NCBI GenBank assembly: GCA_000798955.1
Contig: JTLC01000037.1
Span: 36,325 to 82,769 of the forward strand
From: Firmicutes bacterium ZOR0006
Lineage (GTDB): Bacteria; Bacillota_I; Bacilli_A; Culicoidibacterales; ZOR0006
Direction of reading: 5' to 3'
DNA length: 46,445 nucleotides
The notes below the pieces were generated by a model. That model was given only the letters and a program-made list of their open reading frames with translations, had not been told where the DNA came from and ran no database searches. Position numbers and translations under genes: made by a program. Below, in pieces: positions 7,313 to 14,677 of the stretch. Each line of letters begins with the position of its first letter. Position 1 is the first letter of the stretch.

Positions 7313-9247
7313 CTATTCTGTCCGTAGTGCAATCACTGGATCTTTTCGGGCGGCAATAATTGCTGGAATAATTCCCCCGAGTAAGCCCATCGTCATCGCA
7401 ATGAGTAAGGCTCCAGCGAAGGATGTCCAAGGAATTTGCACAATATTAAAGCCAATGAGATCATAAAAGCCAACATTCAGTCCAAAACTAAGTAAATATG
7501 CCACGAGACAACCAGCGAAACCAGTGATAAAGCCAATTGCCACCGATTCGCCAAGGAAAATCCGACCAATATCAAATCGGCGATAACCAAGTGCTCGCAT
7601 CAAGCCAATTTCTGTCGTGCGCTCAATGACTGAAATATACATGACAATCCCAATCATCATACCAGCAACAAAGACACTGATAAAGCCGATACTTGTCAAG
7701 ACAATCCGAATCCCATCAAACAATTGATTAATGGTTCCAATGACATCAGCAACGGCAACTGCGCGATAGCCTTCATCTCGAGCCAAAGCGGCAATTTCTT
7801 TTGCAGGATCAATTTCTGCAGTATAGACACGATATTCAAGTTCCTCATTGTCAACACCACTTGATTGATCAATGATTTCTTGATTGAGTGCCAGTGATGT
7901 CACATAATTGACACCATTTGCCGAACGTGGACCAGAATCAAATGAACGTCCATTTTCATCTTTGGGTTCACCAAAAATCCCAGTCACAACAGCTTCAATT
8001 TGGACTGGCTGTGCATCTTCACGGTAGCCACTTGCCATTAACGTAACTGTTTTCCCCAGTAACGTCTCTGGATCTTCAACCAATTTTAACGCATAGTCTT
8101 CTTGCAAGGCCAATTCAAGTTGATCACTTGCAGGCAACTCACCACTGATGATATTCATGCGTTCAGCTTGGTTCGCTGTCAATTCTGGAACGCTAATGAC
8201 CGGACTTCCTCCGGCTAAAACTTCCTCATACATTACTTGTGTTAAAATAATCGGATAGGCTGTTTCCACGCGTTCAACTCGCTCATCTGCTTGTAACTCA
8301 TTGATAAAATTCGCATCAATTTTTTCAGAACGATCCGTCGTTGTAATCACAACTTCTTTCGGATTGAACTCACGATCTACTTGATTTTCTAAATAGAGCT
8401 GTGCTCCTACCCCTAGTGATGTTGTTAAAATCAAGGAGACAATCCCAATTGAAGCGAATCCAGCCATAACCGCATTTCGAGTTTTACGCTGCCATAAATT
8501 CCGGCCAATCAGAACACCAGAGCGTCCCCAACTAAACTGCGGTTTTTTCCATGTCAATTGTTTCGTGAGTTGATCATCAGGAGGACTTTGCAAAATTTGA
8601 CCATCCTGAATCCGGGCAATGTAATCACATTGCTTCGCAATATCTTCATCGTGTGTCACAATAATGACAATTTTCCCATCTTCTTTAAATGAAAGTAACA
8701 GCGATAAAATTTGTGCTGCTGTTTCACCATCTAATGCACCAGTTGGTTCATCGGCGATAATAATTGTTGGATTTTTGACAAGGGCCCGAGCGATTGCGAC
8801 CCGCTGCTTTTGGCCACCAGATAAGAGATTTGCTCGTACTTGGGCAAAATCACTTAAATCAACTTGTTGTAACACTGCTTCGATTCGAGCCTGGGTTTCT
8901 TGTGCTGAAAGTTTCAGCGGCATCAGTCCTAAACGAATATTCTCATAGACTGTTTGTTGTTCAAGTAAGTAAAAAGATTGGAATACGAAGCCGATTTGAT
9001 TAAGTCGGTAACTATCATAAAACTTCATATTTTTGCGATTCAGACATTGCCCAAATAAACACACTTCCCCTTCGTATGCATTGTCTAAGCCACCAATAAT
9101 ATTCAATAATGTTGATTTTCCACTTCCAGATGGTCCAAGTAATGCGGTCGCTTTCCCACTTGGAAAATTAATTGAGACATCTTTTAAGACCTGTTCTTCA
9201 TTTTTACCAAAGTAATACGTCTTATTTAAATTATGAACGGATAACAT
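7313..9247 (-). CDS. MacB-like ABC transporter, ATPase fused to FtsX permease (first of a pair)
   Basis: 644 residues with the same plan as the next gene: ATPase with Walker A GPSGSGKST, signature LSGGQKQRVAIARAL, Walker B IIIADEPTGALDG and H-loop VTHD. Then come a helix around residue 265-285, a large extracytoplasmic domain, and three C-terminal FtsX helices ending IPAIIAARKDPVIALRTE. Its TAG overlaps the ribosome site of the following gene, so the pair is one operon. The start is fixed by alignment of MLSVHNLNKTYYF with MLQLQNVNKAYKL of its partner, yet no Shine-Dalgarno stands at normal distance. A strong one is placed 5' of a hairpin (see leader). Both ATPases look intact, so a two-site heterodimer is likely. 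No histidine kinase or regulator of Bce type is next to it. Confidence 0.88.
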   Translation of the reverse strand: MLSVHNLNKTYYFGKNEEQVLKDVSINFPSGKATALLGPSGSGKSTLLNIIGGLDNAYEGEVCLFGQCLNRKNMKFYDSYRLNQIGFVFQSFYLLEQQTVYENIRLGLMPLKLSAQETQARIEAVLQQVDLSDFAQVRANLLSGGQKQRVAIARALVKNPTIIIADEPTGALDGETAAQILSLLLSFKEDGKIVIIVTHDEDIAKQCDYIARIQDGQILQSPPDDQLTKQLTWKKPQFSWGRSGVLIGRNLWQRKTRNAVMAGFASIGIVSLILTTSLGVGAQLYLENQVDREFNPKEVVITTTDRSEKIDANFINELQADERVERVETAYPIILTQVMYEEVLAGGSPVISVPELTANQAERMNIISGELPASDQLELALQEDYALKLVEDPETLLGKTVTLMASGYREDAQPVQIEAVVTGIFGEPKDENGRSFDSGPRSANGVNYVTSLALNQEIIDQSSGVDNEELEYRVYTAEIDPAKEIAALARDEGYRAVAVADVIGTINQLFDGIRIVLTSIGFISVFVAGMMIGIVMYISVIERTTEIGLMRALGYRRFDIGRIFLGESVAIGFITGFAGCLVAYLLSFGLNVGFYDLIGFNIVQIPWTSFAGALLIAMTMGLLGGIIPAIIAARKDPVIALRTE

Positions 9248-9290
9248 TTTTTACCGTACTAGCCTGTTCTCACTAGTACGTCCCTCCCTT
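9248..9290 (-). promoter_or_regulatory. hairpin between Shine-Dalgarno and start codon of the ABC operon
   Basis: Reading the minus strand: AAGGGAGGGA (9290-9281), then CGTACTAG (9280-9273), a ten-base loop, CTAGTACG (9262-9255), then seven bases and the ATG at 9247. The Shine-Dalgarno is 35 bases from the ATG in linear sequence, but nine when the perfect 8-bp stem folds. The same inverted repeat could instead be a DNA operator. Confidence 0.65.
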
Positions 9291-9313
9291 CATGGTTCAC
9301 TTGTATGTTGCAT
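9290..9313 (-). promoter_or_regulatory. seven-codon upstream ORF (MQHTSEP) in the ABC leader
   Basis: ATG at 9313 with an ideal Shine-Dalgarno (AGGGGAG, eight-base spacing), reading MQHTSEP then TGA at 9292-9290. The last base of the stop is the first base of the second Shine-Dalgarno AAGGGAGGGA. A ribosome on this ORF would touch the hairpin that governs the transporter start, so a role as leader peptide is plausible. Confidence 0.5.
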
Positions 9314-9330
9314 CGCAGCCTCTCCCCTTT

Positions 9331-9360
9331 TGAGTAAAAACAAAAAACAGGATTGCTGTT
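9331..9360 (-). terminator. weak terminator-like hairpin in the ABC leader
   Basis: AACAG, loop CAATC, CTGTT followed by TTTTGTTTTT on the minus strand, just before the uORF ribosome site. The stem is only 5 bp, so it may terminate the upstream nuclease transcript or act as an attenuator. Confidence 0.4.
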
Positions 9361-9420
9361 GCTTTGACGTGCTCCTCTAGAAACAACTACCGAAGCAAAA
9401 CATTTGCTATGCGTGTTCCT

Positions 9421-9449
9421 ATTATCAAGCTTTTAGTCGTCATTTACAA
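9421..9449 (-). promoter_or_regulatory. promoter of the ABC operon
   Basis: TTGTAA (9444-9449), 17-base spacer, GATAAT (9421-9426). It would give a leader of roughly 165 bases before the ATG at 9247. Confidence 0.6.
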
Positions 9450-9468
9450 CTTTTTTCCTGCTTTTTGT

Positions 9469-10377
9469 TTAGTCTTTAGTGACATTTTGTTGAGACTTTA
9501 AGTATTCCTCGTGATCAGAGTGTGGCGCATAATGGACTTCACGATGGCAGTTTGGGCACAATGCCACACAATTCGCTATCGTGTCAGGTCCACCAGCCTC
9601 GAGCGGTATTACATGATGCACTTCTAAAAATGGTGTCCCGTCTGCTAATCGAAACGGTGCTGGTTGTTCGCAAAGTTGACATCGTCCGGCCGCTTGTTTC
9701 AAAGTATAGGCGCGGACATGTGGATTGCGTTGCCATTCTTTTCGGATGCGAACACGGGCTTGGGCAAATGGTGGTGCTTGGTTCGCTATTTGCTGCAACG
9801 TTGTTAAATCGAGGGTGTGATCAGTCACTGGCATCACCTCATCGACTTGACTGGCTGCTAATAATTCTATGACTGCGTGCAACTCGCCTTCGTTCCGTTC
9901 CAACGATTGCGGGGCAAATGTTTGCCAGAGCTTTGTTTCAGCTAATGGTGGTGTCTGCACGTGGCGTCCAAGCCATTGTGGTGTTGGTTGGAAATTCTCA
10001 TCTGCTTGAAAGAGGGCACAAATTTGTTGTGCATAGCGTTTGGCTACATATTCATTTGGACATTCGAGAATCGCGAATTGAAAATGGTCTTGCATATAAG
10101 CTTCGATTTCGGCTTCTGTCACTTTCAATTGCTGCAAATAGCCACGAATATTACTTTGAGTTTTACCGTAGAAGACTTGGCGCCAACGCCGACTCATATT
10201 CCCACTGTAGCCAATATACACAATCCGCTCCATATCATAATAACGTTCACAGTGATCAAAAAGAAAAAGAATCCCTGCTTGTGTTGTAATTTCTTGCTTG
10301 ACTGGCATGCTTATTCTTGGCAGTGCTCGAGCAAGTTGGTGTATTGTTTTTGTGTATTCAGATACCATTGTATTCAC
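9469..10377 (-). CDS. putative nuclease with degenerate GIY-YIG-like N-terminus and C-terminal HNH domain
   Basis: 302 residues. The C-terminus (233-302) is a complete HNH nuclease of the zinc-supported type: CQLC (C233, C236), LEVHHVIPLEAGG (H254, H255), N269, and LCPNCHREVH (C274, C277, H278). The N-terminus resembles a GIY-YIG fold: GIL at 35-37 in place of GIY, a good YIG at 54-56, then SGNMSRRW with the expected Arg. By hand alignment the usual catalytic Glu before the final Asn (about N128) is not obvious, so this half may bind DNA rather than cut. Start is GTG 10377 or ATG 10368; neither ribosome site is strong. It has its own promoter, no methyltransferase next door, and lies divergent from the peptidase gene. 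HNH is firm; the GIY-YIG part is tentative. Confidence 0.75.
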   Translation of the reverse strand: MNTMVSEYTKTIHQLARALPRISMPVKQEITTQAGILFLFDHCERYYDMERIVYIGYSGNMSRRWRQVFYGKTQSNIRGYLQQLKVTEAEIEAYMQDHFQFAILECPNEYVAKRYAQQICALFQADENFQPTPQWLGRHVQTPPLAETKLWQTFAPQSLERNEGELHAVIELLAASQVDEVMPVTDHTLDLTTLQQIANQAPPFAQARVRIRKEWQRNPHVRAYTLKQAAGRCQLCEQPAPFRLADGTPFLEVHHVIPLEAGGPDTIANCVALCPNCHREVHYAPHSDHEEYLKSQQNVTKD

Positions 10378-10391
10378 TCACTTTCCCACGA

Positions 10392-10420
10392 ATTATACCA
10401 CACCGTCATGTAATTGTCAC
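10392..10420 (-). promoter_or_regulatory. sigma-A promoter of the nuclease gene
   Basis: GTGACA (10415-10420), 17-base spacer, TATAAT (10392-10397), 14 bases before the GTG at 10377, so the leader is very short. Confidence 0.7.
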
Positions 10421-10612
10421 TTCGACAAAAAAGTATCGACCTTTTTGGGAAATCTTCAGGTTACTCGTAAATATTTCAAACTTAGTCATTTTGCTAAAAA
10501 AAAAACGATTTTTTTCAACCTTCTTTCACAAAATATTGAAAGAAGTTTATACTTTTATGATGAATGAGTGTGCTAGAATAAGGTGACAAATTCAATAAAG
10601 GAGGCTTGCTGT

Positions 10613-11281
10613 ATGATGCAACTGCTACTCAGTCAAAATAATTTTGACAGTGATTGGGCTTTTCGCCAGCTAACCCCACATTTAAAACCAGGCACAAAAG
10701 TGCTGATTCTGCCTTTTTCTTTTAGTTCAAAACTCTTGAAAACTTCTCGTGATTGGGAACAAAGTTATGGAAAAAATGGCACTTATTATCATGATATCGT
10801 TGCTCCATTCCTCAAGTATGGTATTTTCGAAAGCGATATTAAATGGGTGAATTTTTTTGAAGATTCACCTGAGAAAATTATTGATTTAATGAATAAATGC
10901 GAGGTTGTCTTTCTTCCTGGTGGATTGCCACAACAGCTTCAAGAGCGAATTATCAAAAAAGAACTCGTCGAAGCTTTACGGACAATTCCTAAGCTTGTCA
11001 TTGGTGTCAGTGCCGGGGCACTCGTCCAATTACCGTATTACTCAGTTTCACCAGATCGAAAATTTAAGCACTTCGAAGCGTTATCAGGCTTAGCTATTAC
11101 TGATTTACCTTTCTTAATCGAAGTCCACTACAGTGCTACGGATCGGCAACAAGAATTCATTCGTTGTGCCTTAGCTGAAACAACTCACCTCGTTTACGCA
11201 CTTTCAAATAGTGGCGGGCTCTTTATCACCGATGGTGTTGTCAAAGAACTCGGAAAGGTTACACGCTTTCATAACAAATAA
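10613..11281 (+). CDS. peptidase E-like protein (family S51)
   Basis: 222 residues in the type 1 glutamine amidotransferase-like fold of S51 dipeptidases. Visible are FLPGGLPQQL, the nucleophile elbow VIGVSAGALVQLP with Ser at about 133, and an IEVHYSATDRQQEF stretch carrying the likely catalytic His. PepE enzymes cleave N-terminal Asp-X dipeptides; the substrate here is inferred from the family only. The ATG at 10613 follows AAAGGAGG at eight bases; a GTG further up (10583) lies before that site and is rejected. A TGC-TAGAAT extended -10 around 10571-10579 is a possible promoter. Ends in a perfect palindromic terminator shared with aspS. Confidence 0.8.
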   Translation: MMQLLLSQNNFDSDWAFRQLTPHLKPGTKVLILPFSFSSKLLKTSRDWEQSYGKNGTYYHDIVAPFLKYGIFESDIKWVNFFEDSPEKIIDLMNKCEVVFLPGGLPQQLQERIIKKELVEALRTIPKLVIGVSAGALVQLPYYSVSPDRKFKHFEALSGLAITDLPFLIEVHYSATDRQQEFIRCALAETTHLVYALSNSGGLFITDGVVKELGKVTRFHNK

Positions 11282-11305
11282 AAGCACATCGTACGATGTG
11301 CTTTT
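11280..11305. terminator. bidirectional terminator between pepE-like gene and aspS
   Basis: Perfect 26-base palindrome AAAAGCACATCG-TA-CGATGTGCTTTT followed by T-rich sequence on both strands. Confidence 0.85.
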
Positions 11306-11312
11306 GTTTTGA

Positions 11313-13049
11313 TTATTTTTTCAATTGAATATGTAATTCTGTTAATTGCTTTTCCGCAACAAATGATGGTGCATCCATCATTAAGTCACGTGCTGATGCT
11401 GTTTTCGGGAATGCAATTACATCACGAATTGATTCTGAATCCGTTAATAACATCACAACACGATCTAATCCTAAGGCAATTCCACCATGTTCTGGTGCAC
11501 CGTATTCATAGGCATCAATCAAGAAACCAAATTCCGCTTGCATTTGTTCGTCACTAAATCCAAGCGCGCGGAACATATCACGTTGAATCTCTGGATTATT
11601 GATTCGAATTGATCCACCACCGATTTCAAATCCATTTAAGACAACATCATAGGCTTGTGCGTAACATTGTCCTGGATCCGTTGCTAGCATGCTTAAATCA
11701 CATGCTTTTGGCATTGTGAACGGATGGTGTGCGGCAATATGGCGGTTGTTATCAGCATCATATTCAAATAATGGCCAATCAATGACCCATAAGAAATTGT
11801 ACGTATCTGCTGGAATTAAATCTAATTCTTTTGCTAAACGTAAACGAAGTGCGCCTAAACTATCAGCAACTACATTTGTTTCATCAGCAACGAAAAGAAT
11901 TAAGTCATCATGTCCAGCCGCAACAGTTGCTAACAACGTCGCTGCTTGTTCTTCAGTGAAGAATTTCGCAATTGGTCCTGTTAACGCATTATCTACGACT
12001 TTGAGCCAAGCTAATCCTTTTGCTCCATAAACACCAGCAAATTCCGTTAATTTATCGATATCTTTCCGTGAATAACGACTTGCTGCACCTTTTGCGACAA
12101 TCGCTCTAACTTGAGCTGCTTGTGTGAAAACTTTAAACTCAATCGTTTTAGCAAAGTCTGTTAAGTCAACTAACTTCATCTCAAAACGCGTATCTGGCTT
12201 GTCACTTCCGTACTCATTCATTGCTGTTTCATATGTCATAACTGGGAATGGTTTTGCAATTTCAATCCCTTTTACTTCTTGCATCATATTAATAAGCATA
12301 TCTTCCATGAGTGAGCGAATTTCTTCTTCACTCATAAAGCTCATTTCCATATCAATTTGCGTGAATTCTGGTTGGCGGTCAGCACGTAAATCTTCATCAC
12401 GGTAACAACGAGCAATTTGGTAATAGCGATCAAAACCTGCAATCATTAACAACTGTTTGAAAATTTGCGGTGATTGTGGTAAGGCATAAAATTGACCAGC
12501 ATTCACACGACTCGGTACTAGATAATCACGAGCACCTTCCGGTGTTGATTTTGTCATTGTTGGTGTTTCAATATCAATAAAATCTGCTGTATTTAAGAAG
12601 TTACGAACTGACTGTACAACTTTATGACGCGTAATCAGTTTTTCTTGCATCGCTGGACGACGTAAATCTAAATACCGGTACTTGAGACGGGTATCTTCTA
12701 AGGCATCAGTTTCATCGGCGATGATCAGTGGCGTTGTTTTCGCTTTATTGATAATTTGTAACTGCTCAACAGTAATTTCAATCTCACCTGTCGCAATATT
12801 TTTATTTTTTGCTTCACGTTCAATTACGATTCCACTGACTGTGACTACATACTCACTACGAATACTTTTTGCCAGTTCATATTGTGGATGCTCAGGGTGA
12901 ATCACGACTTGTGTCACACCAAAACGGTCACGTAAATCAATAAAAATTAAACCACCTAAATTTCGTTCTTTTGCTACCCAACCTTTTAAGGTTACTTTTG
13001 TTCCTACTTGTTCTAGGCGTAATTGCCCACAATTATGTGTACGACTCAT
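11313..13049 (-). CDS. aspS: aspartyl-tRNA synthetase
   Basis: 578 residues, class II. The N-terminal OB fold binds the anticodon ([19 protein letters not shown]). The catalytic core has motif 2 ([20 protein letters not shown]), the bacterial insertion domain, and motif 3 ([15 protein letters not shown]). Charges tRNA-Asp with aspartate. The length is a little short of the usual 585-595 but no domain is missing. GAGGAAG stands seven bases before the ATG. It follows the small GNAT gene by 15 bases and is under the same T-box leader, so it is induced when uncharged tRNA-Asp accumulates. hisS, a common neighbour, is separated from it by the sucrose operon. Confidence 0.97.
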   Translation of the reverse strand: MSRTHNCGQLRLEQVGTKVTLKGWVAKERNLGGLIFIDLRDRFGVTQVVIHPEHPQYELAKSIRSEYVVTVSGIVIEREAKNKNIATGEIEITVEQLQIINKAKTTPLIIADETDALEDTRLKYRYLDLRRPAMQEKLITRHKVVQSVRNFLNTADFIDIETPTMTKSTPEGARDYLVPSRVNAGQFYALPQSPQIFKQLLMIAGFDRYYQIARCYRDEDLRADRQPEFTQIDMEMSFMSEEEIRSLMEDMLINMMQEVKGIEIAKPFPVMTYETAMNEYGSDKPDTRFEMKLVDLTDFAKTIEFKVFTQAAQVRAIVAKGAASRYSRKDIDKLTEFAGVYGAKGLAWLKVVDNALTGPIAKFFTEEQAATLLATVAAGHDDLILFVADETNVVADSLGALRLRLAKELDLIPADTYNFLWVIDWPLFEYDADNNRHIAAHHPFTMPKACDLSMLATDPGQCYAQAYDVVLNGFEIGGGSIRINNPEIQRDMFRALGFSDEQMQAEFGFLIDAYEYGAPEHGGIALGLDRVVMLLTDSESIRDVIAFPKTASARDLMMDAPSFVAEKQLTELHIQLKK

Positions 13050-13064
13050 ATTTTCTTCCTCACT

Positions 13065-13328
13065 TTATACTAAATTATCAATCGGATGATCTGCAAAATA
13101 TTTGACAGCATATGGACAAATAGGATGTACATATAACTGTTCAGCACGAGTATATGCTAAAGCTGCTAGTGTCAGTCTTTCCGCTGTTCCTTGATTGCGG
13201 TAATTTGGTTGGACAAAAATCGAATGGATACTCAGTGTTTGACCTTCAATGGTAAAAGTTAGCGAACCAATTCCCATTTCCCCATCATACGCACCAAAGC
13301 GGGTTTCTTCACGTTTAATCTCAATCAT
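13065..13328 (-). CDS. small GNAT-like acetyltransferase (YidJ/GNAT_acetyltr_2 type)
   Basis: 87 residues. The core LSIHSIFVQPNYRNQGTAERLTLAALAYTR has the acetyl-CoA loop pattern (RNQGTA), and the ending YVHPICPYAVKYFADHP matches the short single-domain GNAT family that ends with a conserved Cys-P-x-A-x-x-Y/F-F-x-x-H-P. These proteins are widely annotated but the substrate is unknown. It is the first gene after the T-box, ahead of aspS, so its level follows aspartyl-tRNA charging. AAAGGA lies 11 bases before the ATG. A short upstream ORF overlaps its start. Confidence 0.8.
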   Translation of the reverse strand: MIEIKREETRFGAYDGEMGIGSLTFTIEGQTLSIHSIFVQPNYRNQGTAERLTLAALAYTRAEQLYVHPICPYAVKYFADHPIDNLV

Positions 13329-13347
13329 GTCTCATCAATCCTTTCAT
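13321..13347 (-). promoter_or_regulatory. eight-codon upstream ORF overlapping the GNAT start
   Basis: ATG 13347 with AGGAG (13356-13360) at eight bases, reading MKGLMRHD and stopping with TGA at 13323-13321, just past the GNAT ATG at 13328. A small hairpin (ACACTC/GAGTGT, 13371-13387) precedes it. It may couple or limit GNAT translation; it may also be chance. Confidence 0.3.
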
Positions 13348-13420
13348 TCTTAGGTCTCCTCATGAGTCGAACACTCGCATAGAGTGTATCACGATTAGTT
13401 GTGCGATTCAACCGATGAAC

Positions 13421-13660
13421 AAAAAGAAAACCGCGAGCATTTCCTAGGGACGAAAATGCTCGCGGTACCACCCTAATTAAAAATCAGTTTCCTGACTTTT
13501 CACTCTTTCCTTAACGCGGATCAACGGTCAAAATTGACAACCTCCAAAAGTGTCTTCATTCTGCCTTATCAAACGTTTTCACCAACCACGTTCTCTCTTA
13601 GATAAGGGTGAGAATTACTCCTCTTTTATCTTTAGCTTTTATTTCACTATTGTGCTTTCT
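13421..13660 (-). promoter_or_regulatory. T-box leader, Asp specifier, controls GNAT-aspS
   Basis: The minus strand shows the T-box sequence AGGGTGGTACCGCG (13474-13461). Its last bases start a terminator: CCGCGAGCATTTT (13465-13453) pairs with AAATGCTCGCGG (13442-13431), then a T-rich run (13430-13421). Upstream, stem I carries an AGTA element, AGAGAGAA, and on the 3' side GAA-GAC-A; GAC (13554-13552) is the aspartate codon and so the likely specifier. Uncharged tRNA-Asp should bind GAC and the UGGU bulge, favour the antiterminator and let transcription reach GNAT-aspS. Confidence 0.93.
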
Positions 13661-13666
13661 GTGAAA

Positions 13667-13695
13667 ATTATACGCAAATTTTCCAAAAAATGCAA
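13667..13695 (-). promoter_or_regulatory. promoter of the T-box/aspS operon
   Basis: TTGCAT (13690-13695), 17-base spacer, TATAAT (13667-13672); lies directly against the gntR stop codon. Confidence 0.8.
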
Positions 13696-13700
13696 GCCAT

Positions 13701-14435
13701 TTAAATTTTTTGACGCATCATTTTAAACTCAATTAAGTCAGAGACAAAATATTCTTCTGTCCATAGTACTGGTTGCTTATGCTGATCATAATCAATTTCA
13801 TCCAAATAAAGCAATAATGTCCCTGGTGTAATTCTCATTTTTGCAGCGAGCGTATCTTCAGCAAGCAGCGGTTTGACAATTGACAAGTTCGTATCAATTT
13901 GAATATCACAGCGTTTCGCAAAAAATTCTAATACACTCCGATGAAACTCCTCAAAGAGATACGGCCCATTTAAGAGTGACTCTAAAAAACATTGTACAAT
14001 ATACACGGCTGGTTGCCCTTGCGCACTAAATAGCCGTTCCACGCGAACAATTCGTGTCCCTACTGGAATAGATAAGCGCTCGGCTACCTGCGTTGTTGCT
14101 GGAATAATTTGAAGATCAACATGTATCATCTCTGATTCATATCCAGCCTCAGCAATGGCTTTTTCTACAATTAAATCAATATCTAATCGTGGTTTGGCGG
14201 CAATAATATGCTCATTAATTATTGTTCCAACTCCTCGTTTTCGTGTAATAAATCCGAGTGTTTCAATGCTACTCAGCACATCGCGCAACACTGTTCGGCT
14301 AATCCCCAATTGCTGAGCTAATTCCGCTTCTGCCGGTAATTTTCGTTCTGGAAATTCATAATTACAAATCATTGACAATAATTGTTCGAGTGCATGACTC
14401 GCCAATGTTTCCCCCGTTTGCCGTTTTGTCCGCAT
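13701..14435 (-). CDS. GntR-family transcriptional regulator with UTRA effector domain
   Basis: 244 residues. The N-terminal winged helix-turn-helix (about 20-85) shows KLPAEAELAQQLGISRTVLRDVLSSIETLGFITRKRGVGT, as in the GntR family. The rest is a UTRA ligand domain of the HutC branch: VGTRIVRVERLFSAQGQPAVYIVQCF near the middle and a closing VLWTEEYFVSDLIEF. UTRA regulators often sense sugar phosphates or amino-acid derivatives. AAGGTGG stands about seven bases before the ATG. It lies between the sucrose operon and aspS with its own promoter, and a strong terminator separates it from scrK, so it is not clearly the sucrose regulator (ScrR fills that role). Target unknown. Confidence 0.88.
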   Translation of the reverse strand: MRTKRQTGETLASHALEQLLSMICNYEFPERKLPAEAELAQQLGISRTVLRDVLSSIETLGFITRKRGVGTIINEHIIAAKPRLDIDLIVEKAIAEAGYESEMIHVDLQIIPATTQVAERLSIPVGTRIVRVERLFSAQGQPAVYIVQCFLESLLNGPYLFEEFHRSVLEFFAKRCDIQIDTNLSIVKPLLAEDTLAAKMRITPGTLLLYLDEIDYDQHKQPVLWTEEYFVSDLIEFKMMRQKI

Positions 14436-14468
14436 ATCATACCCACCTTAAAAGAAATGTTATTACAT

Positions 14469-14497
14469 ATTGTACTGAATTTTGCTTAACTTGTACA
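14469..14497 (-). promoter_or_regulatory. possible promoter of the GntR/UTRA gene
   Basis: TGTACA (14492-14497), 17 bases, TACAAT (14469-14474). The -35 area carries TTGTACAGACATGT-like dyad sequence that might be an operator. Confidence 0.4.
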
Positions 14498-14616
14498 GAC
14501 ATGTTTACTCGCAACGGCTAGCTGTTACTCTTAATCATACACCGTTGTTACTATTCCCTTAAACGTTACCTTACAGCTCATAAGCCAAAATTCGCAGTGT
14601 GCTAGCTTGCCTAAAT

Positions 14617-14658
14617 AAAAACACCCAATTATTTTTCACTACAAATAACTGGGTGTTT
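14617..14658 (-). terminator. terminator of the sucrose operon
   Basis: AAACACCCAGTTATTT and AAATAATTGGGTGTTT form a long stem with one wobble pair on the minus strand, followed by TTATTT; it lies 20 bases after the scrK stop and can also work on the plus strand. Confidence 0.85.
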
Positions 14659-14677
14659 CCTATTGCTTTAGTTCATA

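Noticed and set aside
9469-10377. Restriction-modification system or other defence island around the HNH nuclease
   Set aside because: No methyltransferase, helicase, toxin or integrase lies within the flanking 5 kb, so only a stand-alone nuclease can be claimed.
10298-10589. Small plus-strand frames upstream of the peptidase gene
   Set aside because: They overlap the nuclease gene and its promoter, have poor ribosome sites, and look like chance frames.
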